Notes: generated by a model not told the origin, from the letters alone. A stretch of 64,000 bases of DNA from Bacteroidales bacterium (GCA_017399905.1 JAFQAR010000031.1:62001-126000), one strand, 5' to 3'; numbered from the stretch's first letter, positions 7,586 through 20,487 are shown. Numbers and translations: made by a program.

Positions 7586-10500
7586 TTAGAAAGAAAGTTT
7601 AACATTGAAACCGAGGTTCCTTGTACTTGGAGTCATGAAGTAATCGACTCCCTGATAGAAGTTGCTTGTAACAGAAGATGCTGCCTCAGGATCGAACGGA
7701 GCCTTGCAGTAGATCATCAGGAGATTTCTTCCTGTAAGTCCTACGGTAAGACCTACCTTGTCCTTGAACCACTTCTTAGGAAGGTCGTAGCTGAGGCTGA
7801 GCTCTGAGAGTCTGATGTTTGTAGCATCGTACATGTAGTATGTACCAGGCATAGTAGAGATTGCCTCATACCAGCTCTGAGCATTTACCTTTCTTCCATA
7901 CTGGATCTCGACGCCACCGTTCTCACGTGCGTCAGCAGAAGCCTGTGATACACCGTATCTGTCGAGCATAGCCTGAGTGTCTGAAACAACGAGACCGCCG
8001 AAACGTCCTGTGAACTGGATGTTGAGGGTCACGCCAGCATAAGAAAGGCTTGTATTCCAACCTGCGTGGAACTTAGGAAGAGTAGAACCGATGTACTTGT
8101 AGTCCTCGGTCTCCTCCATCACGACCTCACCCATACCGTTCTGCCAGATGTAACCGTTTGGAGACTGGCGGAGTCTGTATCTTGTATAGAGGTCACCCAT
8201 TGTACCGCCTTCTGTAAGAAGGATTGAAGGACCGCCTGAGATACCGAGGGTACCCTTTGGAAGGTAACCGTTCTCCATAGCGTCGTCAACGAGCTTGACA
8301 GTCTTGTTCTGGTTGTGGGTAAATGTGAAGTTGGTCGAGAAGTGTACCTTGTCGTTTGCGTAAGAATCAGAGTATCCGAGAGCGATCTCGACACCGGCGT
8401 TCTGTACATTACCAGCCTGGATAGCCTTGTTGGTGTAACCTGTAGAAGCAGAAACCGGAATGTAGAATGTCTGGTTGAATGTATTTGCCTTGTACCATGT
8501 GAAGTCGAAGTTGATCCTGCCGTCTACGAACTTCGCGTTGAGACCGAGTTCCCATGAACGGGTCTTCTCCGGCTTGAGGTCAGGGTTGAACATGGTGGTA
8601 GGCCTTCCGTAAGAATCAGTCTGCTCGTTATAAACGAACTCCTCATATGTGAGGAATCTTGATGGAGCCGAACCCACCTCTGCCCAAGATGCACGAACCT
8701 TGAGGTAAGGGAGTGCCTTAGGAGCGTCGAAAAGTTCGCTGACTACGAATGAAAGACCGACTGATGGGTAGAAGAATGACATCTGCTGAGTGTATGCAAG
8801 CTTTGAGTCCCAGTCGTTACGTCCTGTAACGGTAAGGTAAGCCATGCGGTTCCAGCCGACCTCGGCACTTGCGAATACGCTCTGGGTCTGCTCATGCCAG
8901 CCAGCCTCGTTTCTCTTCGAAATGTCCTTGTTGATGTTACCGTAGTGGAAGAAGTTAGGTACAGTCTTGAGACCACCGTTGAATGTAGTGCTTGTAGCAT
9001 TTCTGTCATCGATAGACGCACCCACGTTCACATGGAGGCTCCAGTCTTCCCAAGTCTTGCTTATGTTAGCGATGACGTCGGCGTAAGTAGCCTTGTCATT
9101 TGCTGTGCTGTGTCCGTAGAAACCCTTCTTGCTACCTTCTGTAAAGGTACCTGAAGTGGTTGCATAACGCTTCTGGTATGCATCCTGTACGGTGTTGTCC
9201 ACTCTTACACGGGCGATGATGTTCAACCAGTCGGTGATGTCATACTTGAGGCTTGCATTGAACATGTAGCGCTGCTTCTTCACCTCGTTGGTCATACGGT
9301 TAAGGATCCAGTATGGGTTCTGCATGTTCACGTCAGTAGAGAACTTTTCAGTAGGCCAGTACTGTTCCATGATGTTACGTGTCGAGTTCCAACGCTCATA
9401 CATCTGCACCTCCTGGAAGTTCTCTCCTCTTGGGAAGAGATAGAGGGCAGGAAGCGGGTTGAAGTACTGACCGCCACCGATCATGTTCTTGTTGTTCTGG
9501 ATCACATACTGTGCTCCGAGGTCGAGAGTAAGCTTGTCGTTCGCGAACTTCGAAGTGTTGCGGAACGAGAAGTTGTAACGGTTGTACTCGCTGGTAGGGA
9601 TGATACCTGTAGAGTTTGTTGTAGAAACAGAAGCATAAGTCTGGTTCTTCTCTGTACCTGTAGAGAATGTGAGACCGTTGATCACGTCAACACCTGTGTT
9701 GAAGAATCCGGCAGGGTCGAATGTGGTAGGAGTCTCGAGCTTGCCGCCCCAGCTTGTAGCATTACCCTCAAGGTTTCCATATGTGTTCTGGAAATCATAC
9801 ATCATGAGAGGGTTCGAGAAGCTTGTGTTGTTTGAGAAGGTAACCTTGGTCTTTCCTGCCTGTCCCTTCTTTGTGGTCACGAGGATGACACCATTTGCAG
9901 CCTGATAACCGTAAAGAGCGGCAGCTGAAGGACCTGTGAGGACAGAGATGCTCTCGATATCCTCAGGGTTGAGGTCGGCAACACCGTCCGATCCCGGCTG
10001 ATTCGCCATTGTACCGCCGTCCTGGTTTCCTGAAGAAACGTTGAACATAGGAATACCGTCGATCACATAGAGTGCATTGTTGTTCTTGTCGAGAGACTTC
10101 GAACCACGCATCACCACTCTGGCAGCGGCACCAGGGCCTGCAGATGACGAGTTGATCACAACTCCGGCCACCTTACCGTTGAGCGAGTTCACGAAGTTCG
10201 CATCCTTAACTGCAGTAAGCTTGTCTCCGTCCACAGCCTGAACGTTGTAGCTGAGGGCCTTCTGCTCACGCTTGATACCGAGAGCCGTAACGACTACCTC
10301 GTTGAGGAGCTCTGAATCCTCCTCGAGAGTGATTGTAAGTGGAGCTTCATTTACTGCTGTAACTGTCACTGTCTTGAATCCGATGCTCGACACTTCGAGT
10401 ACCGCACCCTTCTTCACAGTGAGCTGGAACTTACCGTCGATGTCGGTGATTGTTCCGTTCAGAGTTCCCTGCTCAACGACGCTCGCGCCGATAAGCGGAA

Positions 10501-10669
10501 GTCCTGTCACGTCAAGCACTGTTCCTTGAACAGTAACGACGCTGGCTTCGTCAGACTGCTGAGGCGGATTGCCCGCAACCTCAGCAGATGCCGAAAGTGG
10601 CATCATCATCAATGCCATGACAAAGCCACTCAATGCGCAGACGAATCTGCTTTTGTGTGTTTTAATCAT
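7586..10669 (-). CDS. SusC/RagA-like TonB-linked outer-membrane transporter
   Basis: This 1027-residue TonB-dependent transporter imports oligosaccharides across the outer membrane together with SusD. After a signal peptide (about 1-29) comes a carboxypeptidase D regulatory-like domain (about 45-120, with GTVLDVTGLPLIGASVVEQG). Next is the plug, beginning near NEVVVTALG, with the family motif LYVIDGIP, and then a long beta-barrel ending in a C-terminal Phe (NVKLSF), as usual for barrel insertion. No extra N-terminal signalling (STN) domain is seen. That fits regulation by a regulator encoded elsewhere, since no sigma/anti-sigma or hybrid two-component gene lies beside the operon. It follows the GH2 gene by 78 bases with no promoter box that I can see between them. 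Confidence 0.95.
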   Translation of the reverse strand: MIKTHKSRFVCALSGFVMALMMMPLSASAEVAGNPPQQSDEASVVTVQGTVLDVTGLPLIGASVVEQGTLNGTITDIDGKFQLTVKKGAVLEVSSIGFKTVTVTAVNEAPLTITLEEDSELLNEVVVTALGIKREQKALSYNVQAVDGDKLTAVKDANFVNSLNGKVAGVVINSSSAGPGAAARVVMRGSKSLDKNNNALYVIDGIPMFNVSSGNQDGGTMANQPGSDGVADLNPEDIESISVLTGPSAAALYGYQAANGVILVTTKKGQAGKTKVTFSNNTSFSNPLMMYDFQNTYGNLEGNATSWGGKLETPTTFDPAGFFNTGVDVINGLTFSTGTEKNQTYASVSTTNSTGIIPTSEYNRYNFSFRNTSKFANDKLTLDLGAQYVIQNNKNMIGGGQYFNPLPALYLFPRGENFQEVQMYERWNSTRNIMEQYWPTEKFSTDVNMQNPYWILNRMTNEVKKQRYMFNASLKYDITDWLNIIARVRVDNTVQDAYQKRYATTSGTFTEGSKKGFYGHSTANDKATYADVIANISKTWEDWSLHVNVGASIDDRNATSTTFNGGLKTVPNFFHYGNINKDISKRNEAGWHEQTQSVFASAEVGWNRMAYLTVTGRNDWDSKLAYTQQMSFFYPSVGLSFVVSELFDAPKALPYLKVRASWAEVGSAPSRFLTYEEFVYNEQTDSYGRPTTMFNPDLKPEKTRSWELGLNAKFVDGRINFDFTWYKANTFNQTFYIPVSASTGYTNKAIQAGNVQNAGVEIALGYSDSYANDKVHFSTNFTFTHNQNKTVKLVDDAMENGYLPKGTLGISGGPSILLTEGGTMGDLYTRYRLRQSPNGYIWQNGMGEVVMEETEDYKYIGSTLPKFHAGWNTSLSYAGVTLNIQFTGRFGGLVVSDTQAMLDRYGVSQASADARENGGVEIQYGRKVNAQSWYEAISTMPGTYYMYDATNIRLSELSLSYDLPKKWFKDKVGLTVGLTGRNLLMIYCKAPFDPEAASSVTSNFYQGVDYFMTPSTRNLGFNVKLSF

Positions 10670-10747
10670 ACAATTGAGCTTTAATTATAGTTTGGTTGTT
10701 AATGGTGTATATTTTTTCATTCTTATTTATTCCACATTCATCACATC

Positions 10748-13921
<3,174 letters not shown>

Positions 13922-14017
13922 TTAAAAATCCTGCGACAAAATTATAAAATATTTTATTTCCAATATCAATATTATTAAATAATTTCGCTTTTTTAATGTA
14001 ATTTTGTCACAGATAAC

Positions 14018-14025
14018 TATATTTG
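14018..14025 (+). promoter_or_regulatory. -7 box (TATATTTG) of the sialic-acid operon
   Basis: An exact TAnnTTTG match lies 25 bases before the nanA start, within the AT-rich 144-base divergent region that separates it from the GH2/SusC operon. A well-spaced -33 TTTG is not clear. Confidence 0.6.
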
Positions 14026-14050
14026 TACAAATATAATAAATAATAACACT

Positions 14051-14968
14051 ATGGAAAAGATAATTGGACTCATTGATGCACCATTCACACCGTTTGACCA
14101 GGAAGGCAACGTGAATTTCGAGCCGATTCCCGCTTATGCTGCGATGTTGGCAAAAAACGGCCTCAAGGGCGTATTCATAAACGGCTCTTCAGGAGAAGGC
14201 TACATGCTTACTCCGGAGGAGAGGATGGCGCTCGCAGAGAAATGGGTTGCCAGCGTACCTGAAGGATTCAAGGTTATAGTTCATGTAGGCAGCTGCTGTC
14301 TCAAGGAAAGCGCAAGACTCGCCGCTCACGCCCAGGAGATCGGAGCTTGGGGCATCGGTGCCATGGCTCCTCCTTTTCCTAAGATAGGACGTATCGAGGA
14401 ACTGGTGAAGTATTGCGAGGCCATCTGCAGCGCAGCCCCTGAACTTCCTTTCTACTATTACCACATTCCTGCATTCAACGGAGCTTTCCTTCCTATGACC
14501 GAGCTCCTAAAGGCCGTGGACGGCAGGATCCCTAACTTCGCCGGCATCAAGTACACCTATGAAAGCCTCTACGAATACAACCAGTGCAGGCTTTACAAGG
14601 ACGGAAAATACGACATGCTCCACGGTCAGGACGAGACCATCCTGCCTTCTCTCGCACAGGGAGGCGCACAGGGCGGCATCGGCGGAACTACAAACTACAA
14701 CGGACGCGAACTTACCGGCATCATCGAGGCTTGGGAGAAAGGAGACATCGAGACCGCAAGGGAAAAGCAGAACTTCTCCCAGGCAGTGATCAATGTAATC
14801 TGCAACTACCGGGGAAACATCGTAGGCGGAAAGCGCATCATGAAGCTCATCGGCCTGGACCTCGGTCCTAACCGCGTTCCGTTCAGAAACATGACGGACG
14901 AGGAGGAGGCAGCTATGAAGAAGGAACTCGAAGCAATCGGCTTCTTCGAAAGATGCAACCGCTTCTGA
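14051..14968 (+). CDS. nanA: N-acetylneuraminate lyase
   Basis: This 305-residue DHDPS-family TIM barrel splits N-acetylneuraminic acid into N-acetylmannosamine and pyruvate in the cytoplasm. Key residues are in place: GSSGE (45-49) for the carboxylate-binding loop, Tyr137 in YYYHIP, and the Schiff-base Lys167 in GIKYT. GGIGGTTNYN (about 215-224) resembles sialic lyases more than dihydrodipicolinate synthases. It opens an operon of four tightly packed genes: the stop overlaps the next start (TGATG). The downstream mutarotase/epimerase and transporter strongly support sialate over lysine metabolism. NanE, NagA and NagB are not in the window, so the later steps must be encoded elsewhere. Confidence 0.93.
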   Translation: MEKIIGLIDAPFTPFDQEGNVNFEPIPAYAAMLAKNGLKGVFINGSSGEGYMLTPEERMALAEKWVASVPEGFKVIVHVGSCCLKESARLAAHAQEIGAWGIGAMAPPFPKIGRIEELVKYCEAICSAAPELPFYYYHIPAFNGAFLPMTELLKAVDGRIPNFAGIKYTYESLYEYNQCRLYKDGKYDMLHGQDETILPSLAQGGAQGGIGGTTNYNGRELTGIIEAWEKGDIETAREKQNFSQAVINVICNYRGNIVGGKRIMKLIGLDLGPNRVPFRNMTDEEEAAMKKELEAIGFFERCNRF

Positions 14969-16053
14969 TGAGATATATCTGCAGCATCCTGACAGCTGCC
15001 GTTCTGGCTGCCGCGGCAACATCGTGCGGCAGCCGGAACGGCGAAGCAGGCTTCGGAATGGAAGCCTGCGGCTGGCCTTCAGACGCGTCTGAAGGCTATT
15101 CAAGGGGCGTTTCCGCCCCGTTCTGCGGATTCGCGGACGGCAGGTTCGTCACGGCGGGCGGAGCGAACTTCCCCGAAGTGCCGGCCGCCGAAGGAGGAGC
15201 GAAGCGATATTACAGCGACATCCATGTCCTGGACGGCAAGAACTGGGTGAAGGCAGGCGAACTGCCGGAACCGCTGGCCTACGGAGGAAGCTTCAGCGTG
15301 AACGGTGAAATGCTGACGGCCGGAGGCAACAACGGTAAGGAGACTGTAGCGGACGTGTTCCGCATCGTACCTCTGGGAGGAGGCCTCATGGCCCTTCCTT
15401 CCACACCGCTTCCCTTCCCTGTCGAACAGGCAGGATACGCCTGCGACGGGAACCTCATCTACATAGCCGGCGGCCTTACCCCGGATGGTGTGTCCGGAAA
15501 GGTGATCTCCGGCAAGGTAAGCGATCTCGGGATAGAGTGGACGGAGATAGCCGACATGCCGGAACCGCTTGTTCAGCCTATAGCGTTCGTGACTGGAGAC
15601 GCGCTCTATGTCTGGGGTGGATTCGACCCTGATGCAAAAAGCGTTTCATCAAAGGGATGGCGCCTCAGCCTCGGCAGCCGCGAATGGGAGTACGCAGGCG
15701 AAGGACCCTCCGGCGAGACATTCGCAGGCGCAGCGGCGGCAGTGCTGGCAGACGGCCGGGCCGTAGCGGTCGGAGGAGTTGACAGGGACGTGTTCACTCA
15801 CGGACTGTCAGCTGCCGGAGAGGCAAAGGCCGCATATATGACCATGGACCCTGAAGATTACCGTTTCAACCGCAAATTACGCATATTCGACCCGGAGGAA
15901 GGCAGATGGACATCGGCCGGTGAGGACGGAGCCCTGGCACTCGCAGGCGCAGGAATCGCTTCCGACGGAAAGACGACATACATCACGGGCGGAGAGATAA
16001 AGCCCGGAATAAGGACTACCGGAACCTGGAAACTTGAAATACCTGTAAAATGA
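14968..16053 (+). CDS. nanM: Kelch-type N-acetylneuraminate epimerase (mutarotase), lipoprotein
   Basis: The protein converts the alpha-anomer of sialic acid to the beta-anomer outside the cytoplasm, speeding uptake. I chose the ATG at 14968 because it overlaps the nanA stop and starts a clean signal peptide with lipobox AATSC (Cys20). An in-frame ATG at 14953 would add five residues. The chain (361 residues) is built from kelch blades (AGGANFP, AGGNNG, AGGLTP, WGGFDP, VGGVDRD) and ends with GGEIKPGIRT, the signature of cyclically permuted mutarotases such as NanM. Its ATGA overlap with the downstream transporter implies coupled translation. The gene is GC-richer than its neighbours, but I see no other sign of transfer. 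Confidence 0.9.
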   Translation: MRYICSILTAAVLAAAATSCGSRNGEAGFGMEACGWPSDASEGYSRGVSAPFCGFADGRFVTAGGANFPEVPAAEGGAKRYYSDIHVLDGKNWVKAGELPEPLAYGGSFSVNGEMLTAGGNNGKETVADVFRIVPLGGGLMALPSTPLPFPVEQAGYACDGNLIYIAGGLTPDGVSGKVISGKVSDLGIEWTEIADMPEPLVQPIAFVTGDALYVWGGFDPDAKSVSSKGWRLSLGSREWEYAGEGPSGETFAGAAAAVLADGRAVAVGGVDRDVFTHGLSAAGEAKAAYMTMDPEDYRFNRKLRIFDPEEGRWTSAGEDGALALAGAGIASDGKTTYITGGEIKPGIRTTGTWKLEIPVK

Positions 16054-17294
16054 AGAAAGACAGCAGATTAGCCAAGGCATATCCTTGGATCGTGGTGGCG
16101 CTGCTATGGGTGGTGGCGCTGCTCAACTACATGGACAGACAGATGCTCTCGACAATGAGGGAATCCATGCAGATAGACATCACCGAACTTGAATCGGCAG
16201 TGAACTTCGGCCGCCTCATGGCCATTTTCCTCTGGATATACGGACTTGTAAGTCCGTTTGCCGGGGCTGTCGCCGACCGCATCAGCAGAAAATGGCTGAT
16301 CATCAGCTCACTCGGAGTCTGGTCTGCCGTCACCCTTCTGATGGGCTACTGCACCACATACAATCAGATATTCTGGCTCAGAGCCCTCATGGGTGTCAGT
16401 GAAGCCCTCTACATTCCTGCAGGCCTCTCCCTGATCGCCGACTACCATGCCGGCAAGTCAAGAAGCTTCGCCGTGGGAATACACATGACCGGCCTCTATC
16501 TCGGTCAGGCGGTGGGAGGCTTCGGAGCGACATTGGCCGAGGCCTTCTCATGGCAGCAGACATTCCACTGGTTCGGTATCATCGGAGTCACATATGCCGT
16601 GATCCTCATCTTCTGCCTCCACGAAAAGAGACAGCCGGAGCGCGAGGCACAGACAGCTGCGGAGCCGGTACAGAAGGTATCGGTCCTCAAAGGTTTCGGC
16701 ATGATATTCAGCAACATCGCATTCTGGGTGATACTCTTCTTCTTCGCATCCACTTCCCTTCCGGGATGGGCGACAAAGAACTGGCTTCCTACCCTGTTCG
16801 CTGAAAGCCTCGGCGTCCCTATGGCCCAGGCAGGACCGATATCGACGATCACCATCGCCGTTTCATCCTTCATCGGAATCATGATAGGAGGCCCCCTTTC
16901 AGACAGATGGGTCAAGAAGAACATCAAGGGAAGAGTGTACACAAGCGCAATCGGCCTGGCACTCATGATCCCTGCCCTGCTTCTCCTCGGACTCGGAAAC
17001 GGAATGGCAGCTGCGGTATCTGCAGGCCTTTTCTTCGGTGTGGGCTACGGTATGTTCGACACCAACAACATGCCTATCCTCTGCCAGTTCGTGCCGTCAC
17101 GCCTCAGGGCTACGGCATATGGAATCATGAACATGACGGGTGTGGTTGCAGGCGCCGTATGCACGCAGGTGCTCGGCAGATGGGCTGAAGGCGGCAATCT
17201 CGGCCTTGCCTTTGCTGTCCTCGGATGCATCACTGCCATCGCCCTGATCGTCCAGGTAACAGTCCTCAGACCTGTCACAGACGACATGCAGTAA
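16050..17294 (+). CDS. MFS transporter, probable sialic acid importer
   Basis: This 414-residue protein has twelve predicted membrane segments in two halves with a charged central loop (about 190-215). Typical MFS motifs are present: NYMDRQ in helix 1 and GAVADRISRKW (the GxxxDRxxRR-like loop) between helices 2 and 3. It resembles anion:cation symporter-like MFS carriers. It overlaps the nanM stop by four bases (ATGA) and is followed three bases later by a creatininase gene. Placement between nanM and the end of the operon makes sialic acid the likely cargo (NanT role), inferred from context. Confidence 0.85.
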   Translation: MKKDSRLAKAYPWIVVALLWVVALLNYMDRQMLSTMRESMQIDITELESAVNFGRLMAIFLWIYGLVSPFAGAVADRISRKWLIISSLGVWSAVTLLMGYCTTYNQIFWLRALMGVSEALYIPAGLSLIADYHAGKSRSFAVGIHMTGLYLGQAVGGFGATLAEAFSWQQTFHWFGIIGVTYAVILIFCLHEKRQPEREAQTAAEPVQKVSVLKGFGMIFSNIAFWVILFFFASTSLPGWATKNWLPTLFAESLGVPMAQAGPISTITIAVSSFIGIMIGGPLSDRWVKKNIKGRVYTSAIGLALMIPALLLLGLGNGMAAAVSAGLFFGVGYGMFDTNNMPILCQFVPSRLRATAYGIMNMTGVVAGAVCTQVLGRWAEGGNLGLAFAVLGCITAIALIVQVTVLRPVTDDMQ

Positions 17295-17297
17295 TCC

Positions 17298-18056
17298 ATG
17301 AGAAAGAAATTCGACCTCACATGCTCCAATTACGGCACGGTAAAGGAACTGAGCTACGACATAGCCATCCTGCCGTGGGGAGCTACAGAACCGCACAACC
17401 TGCATCTGCCTTACATGACGGACAGCATTCTCTCACACGAGATTGCGGTCCGTTCCGCCGAGCTTGCATATGAACGCCACGGGGTAAGATGCATGGTCCT
17501 TCCTCCTGTGAATTTCGGTTCACAGAATCCGGGACAGCAGGAACTTCCTTTCTGCATACATTCCAGATACGAGACCCAGAGGGCTATCCTTGAAGATATC
17601 GTCACATCCCTTGAAAAGCAGGGACATTCAAGGCTTCTGATAATCAACGGCCATGGTGGAAATTCATTCAAGAACATGATCCGCGACATGTACTGCACCC
17701 ATCCGGACTTCCTGATAGCCTCCAGCGAATGGTACAGGATATGCCGCGCCGGAGACTTCTTCGAAGATCCGGGAGACCACGCGGACGAACTTGAGACATC
17801 AGTGATGATGTACTGTCGTCCGGAGCTTGTGAATCTGTCGGAAGCCGGCAGCGGAGGAACCGGCGGATTCGCCCCGGAACTGCTCAGGGAAGGCAAGGTC
17901 TGGATACCGCGCAACTGGTCGAAGATTTCCGAAGACACCGGCGTAGGAAACCCTGCAAAGGCTACCGCTGAGAAAGGCAGGAGATTCGTTGATGCGGTAA
18001 CAGGAAAATATGCGGACTTTCTGAAGGAAATGACCGGTTATTTATACATATTCTAA
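17298..18056 (+). CDS. Creatininase-family metal-dependent amidohydrolase
   Basis: The 252-residue protein shows the creatininase fold and metal ligands: WGATEPHNLHLPYMTDS (about 27-43; Glu, His and Asp), NGHGGN (about 115-120) and a closing HADELETS glutamate. Creatininases hydrolyse cyclic or linear amides; related family members act on sugar-linked or pyrimidine/pterin-type amides. The gene lies three bases after the transporter and before a strong terminator, so it belongs to the sialic-acid operon. Nothing in canonical sialate catabolism needs such an enzyme, so it may act on a modified sialic acid or another co-imported amide. That is speculation. No signal peptide, so cytoplasmic. Confidence 0.85.
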   Translation: MRKKFDLTCSNYGTVKELSYDIAILPWGATEPHNLHLPYMTDSILSHEIAVRSAELAYERHGVRCMVLPPVNFGSQNPGQQELPFCIHSRYETQRAILEDIVTSLEKQGHSRLLIINGHGGNSFKNMIRDMYCTHPDFLIASSEWYRICRAGDFFEDPGDHADELETSVMMYCRPELVNLSEAGSGGTGGFAPELLREGKVWIPRNWSKISEDTGVGNPAKATAEKGRRFVDAVTGKYADFLKEMTGYLYIF

Positions 18057-18060
18057 ATTA

Positions 18061-18095
18061 AAAACCCAGTAAGTCGCTGATTTACTGGGTTTTGT
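18061..18095 (+). terminator. Rho-independent terminator of the sialic-acid operon
   Basis: AAAACCCAGTAA (18061-18072) pairs with TTACTGGGTTTT (18082-18093), an almost perfect 12-bp stem with a nine-base loop followed by a T-rich stretch. Confidence 0.88.
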
Positions 18096-18162
18096 TAAGA
18101 TTTCAACATAGTTGTTGATAACTTTTTATAAGGATTTCCTATAATTCTTATAAGATTTGATA

Positions 18163-18170
18163 TATCTTTG
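18163..18170 (+). promoter_or_regulatory. nrdD: -7 box (TATCTTTG) for nrdD
   Basis: An exact TAnnTTTG box lies 106 bases before the nrdD start. Transcription from it would give a leader of about 100 nt containing the paired segments described separately. Confidence 0.7.
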
Positions 18171-18180
18171 CTCTCCGGTT

Positions 18181-18253
18181 GGGAGGTTCTCCCTCGGCTT
18201 ACATTACAATCCAAGATATTTCACAACATGTACAGACCTCCCGAAGGGGGTTT
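18181..18253 (+). promoter_or_regulatory. nrdD leader with mutually exclusive hairpins
   Basis: GGGAG (18181-18185) can pair with CTCCC (18189-18193). The longer GGGAGGT (18181-18187) is also perfectly complementary to ACCTCCC (18236-18242). That second strand can in turn pair locally with GGGGG (18246-18250). Three competing pairings in a short leader upstream of an anaerobically regulated enzyme suggest an RNA switch, but no known riboswitch class is recognised. Confidence 0.4.
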
Positions 18254-18276
18254 GCACTGACTGACACTTTAATATT

Positions 18277-20484
18277 ATGGTAAAGCATGTAGTTAAACGA
18301 GACGGCAGGGTCGTTATATTTGACAACAGAAAGATCGTTGACGCCATCCTCAAGGCGATGAATGTGACTGAGGAGGGCGAGGACATAGTCCTTGCGGCAG
18401 AGATCGCTTCGGCGATATCCAAGATCAACGTTGAAAACATGAGCGTGGAGGACATCCAGGACCAGGTTGAGAACGAGCTCATGAACAGCCCGAGGAAAGA
18501 AGTTGCGAAGAAATATATCGCATACCGCAACCAGCGCAACCTTGCCCGCAAGGCGAAGTCACGCGAAATCTTCCAGGAGATCATCGAGGCTCAGGCGACG
18601 GAGATCACCCGCGAGAATGCCAACATGAACGCGGACACTCCTGCAGGCATGATGATGAAGTTTGCCTCGGAGTCGACTAAGTCATATGTCGACGAGTGTC
18701 TGCTGTCAGAAGACGTGAAGGAAGCCGTAAAGAACAACTACATCCACATCCACGACAAGGACTACTACCCTACCAAGAGCCTTACCTGCATCCAGCACCC
18801 GCTCGACAAGATTCTTGAAGAGGGATTCTTCGCAGGACATGGCGAATCACGCCCTGCAAAGAGGATCGAGACAGCCAGCATCCTCGGCTGCATATCCATG
18901 GAGACCGTACAGAACGAGATGCACGGCGGACAGGCTATCCCTGCCTTCGACTTCTACATGGCTCCTTTCGTAAGAAAGACCTTCCAGGAAGAGCTTGACA
19001 AGATAGGCGATATAAACGGAGAGGACTACACACGTCTCTACAACGTCCCTATCGACGATTACCTCAAGCGCAATCTTGTGGGCATACAGGGAGACGACAG
19101 AGTGATCCAGCATGCCATAAACATGACGGTAAGCCGAGTACATCAGTCTATGGAGGCTTTCGTCCACAACATGAACTCCATCCACTCACGTGGAGGAAAC
19201 CAGGTCGTGTTCAGCTCGATCAACTACGGCACTGACACATCTGCCGAAGGACGATGCGTGATCCGCGAGATCCTGAACACCACATATGAAGGTGTCGGCA
19301 ACGGCTCCACAGCCATCTTCCCTATCCAGATATGGAAGAAGAAGCGTGGCGTGAGCTATCTGCCGGAGGACAGGAACTACGACCTCTACAAGTTCGCATG
19401 CAAGGTGTCTGCACGTCGTTTCTTCCCTAACTTCGTGAACCTCGACGCTCCATACAACCACCATGAGCTCTGGAACCCTGAGGATCCTAAGAGATACCAG
19501 TACGAGGTCGCTACCATGGGCTGCCGTACAAGAGTCTTCGAGAACCGCTTCGGACCCAAGACCTCAATCGGCCGCGGAAACCTCTCGTTCACCACAATCA
19601 ACATCGTGAAGCTTGCGATCGAATGTATGGGTATCGAGAATCAGGAAGACAGGATACACGAGTTCTTCAAGAAGCTGGACTATACTCTCAAGGTGGCGGC
19701 AAAGCAGCTTGATGAAAGATTCAACTTCCAGAAGACCGCCCTCAAGAAGCAGTTCCCTCTCCTTATGGGAGCTCTTTGGATGGACAGCGACAAGCTCGGA
19801 GACAACGACACGATCGAATCTGTCATCAACCACGGAACCCTCGGAATCGGATTCATCGGACTTGCCGAGACACTCATCGCCCTCATCGGAAAGCATCATG
19901 GAGAATCAGCCGAGGCACAGGAACTCGGACTCCGCATCGTATCGTTCATGAGAAGCAAGATCAATGAATTCTGCGAGACATACAAGCACAACTACAGCGT
20001 GCTGGCGACTCCGGCAGAAGGTCTTGCAGGAAGATTCACAAGAGCAGACAAGAAGAAGTTCGGCATCATCCCAGGCGTGACCGACAAGGACTACTACACC
20101 AACTCGAACCATGTGCCTGTATACTACAAGTGCACACCTAAGCACAAGGCAGAGATCGAAGGACCTTACCATGCGCTTACAGGCGGCGGACATATCTTCT
20201 ACGTGGAGATCGACGGAGACGCCACACATAACCCTGAGGCTATCATGAACATAGTGGACCTCATGGACAAATATGAGATCGGCTACTGCTCGGTGAACCA
20301 TAACCGTAACCGCTGCATGGATTGCGGATACGAGAACGCAAAGGAGAATCTTACCGAATGTCCTCACTGCGGAGGCCACAACATTGACAAGCTCCAGCGC
20401 ATCACCGGTTACCTCGTAGGTACTACAAGCCGCTGGAACAGCGGAAAGCTCGCCGAGCTCCGCGACCGTGTGGTACACGAATAG
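18277..20484 (+). CDS. nrdD: Anaerobic ribonucleoside-triphosphate reductase (class III)
   Basis: NrdD makes deoxyribonucleotides without oxygen, using a glycyl radical. The 735-residue protein has an N-terminal ATP-cone (about 1-95, KRDGRVVIFDNRKI) for allosteric control, then the ten-stranded barrel. Near the C-terminus is a zinc site (CMDC and CPHC) and the glycyl radical motif RITGYLVG, with Gly711 the radical site. Length and order are those of the family. The activase gene nrdG lies just beyond it but on the opposite strand, converging, instead of following it as in most genomes. A TAnnTTTG promoter and an unusual structured leader precede it. Confidence 0.96.
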   Translation: MVKHVVKRDGRVVIFDNRKIVDAILKAMNVTEEGEDIVLAAEIASAISKINVENMSVEDIQDQVENELMNSPRKEVAKKYIAYRNQRNLARKAKSREIFQEIIEAQATEITRENANMNADTPAGMMMKFASESTKSYVDECLLSEDVKEAVKNNYIHIHDKDYYPTKSLTCIQHPLDKILEEGFFAGHGESRPAKRIETASILGCISMETVQNEMHGGQAIPAFDFYMAPFVRKTFQEELDKIGDINGEDYTRLYNVPIDDYLKRNLVGIQGDDRVIQHAINMTVSRVHQSMEAFVHNMNSIHSRGGNQVVFSSINYGTDTSAEGRCVIREILNTTYEGVGNGSTAIFPIQIWKKKRGVSYLPEDRNYDLYKFACKVSARRFFPNFVNLDAPYNHHELWNPEDPKRYQYEVATMGCRTRVFENRFGPKTSIGRGNLSFTTINIVKLAIECMGIENQEDRIHEFFKKLDYTLKVAAKQLDERFNFQKTALKKQFPLLMGALWMDSDKLGDNDTIESVINHGTLGIGFIGLAETLIALIGKHHGESAEAQELGLRIVSFMRSKINEFCETYKHNYSVLATPAEGLAGRFTRADKKKFGIIPGVTDKDYYTNSNHVPVYYKCTPKHKAEIEGPYHALTGGGHIFYVEIDGDATHNPEAIMNIVDLMDKYEIGYCSVNHNRNRCMDCGYENAKENLTECPHCGGHNIDKLQRITGYLVGTTSRWNSGKLAELRDRVVHE

Positions 20485-20487
20485 CAG

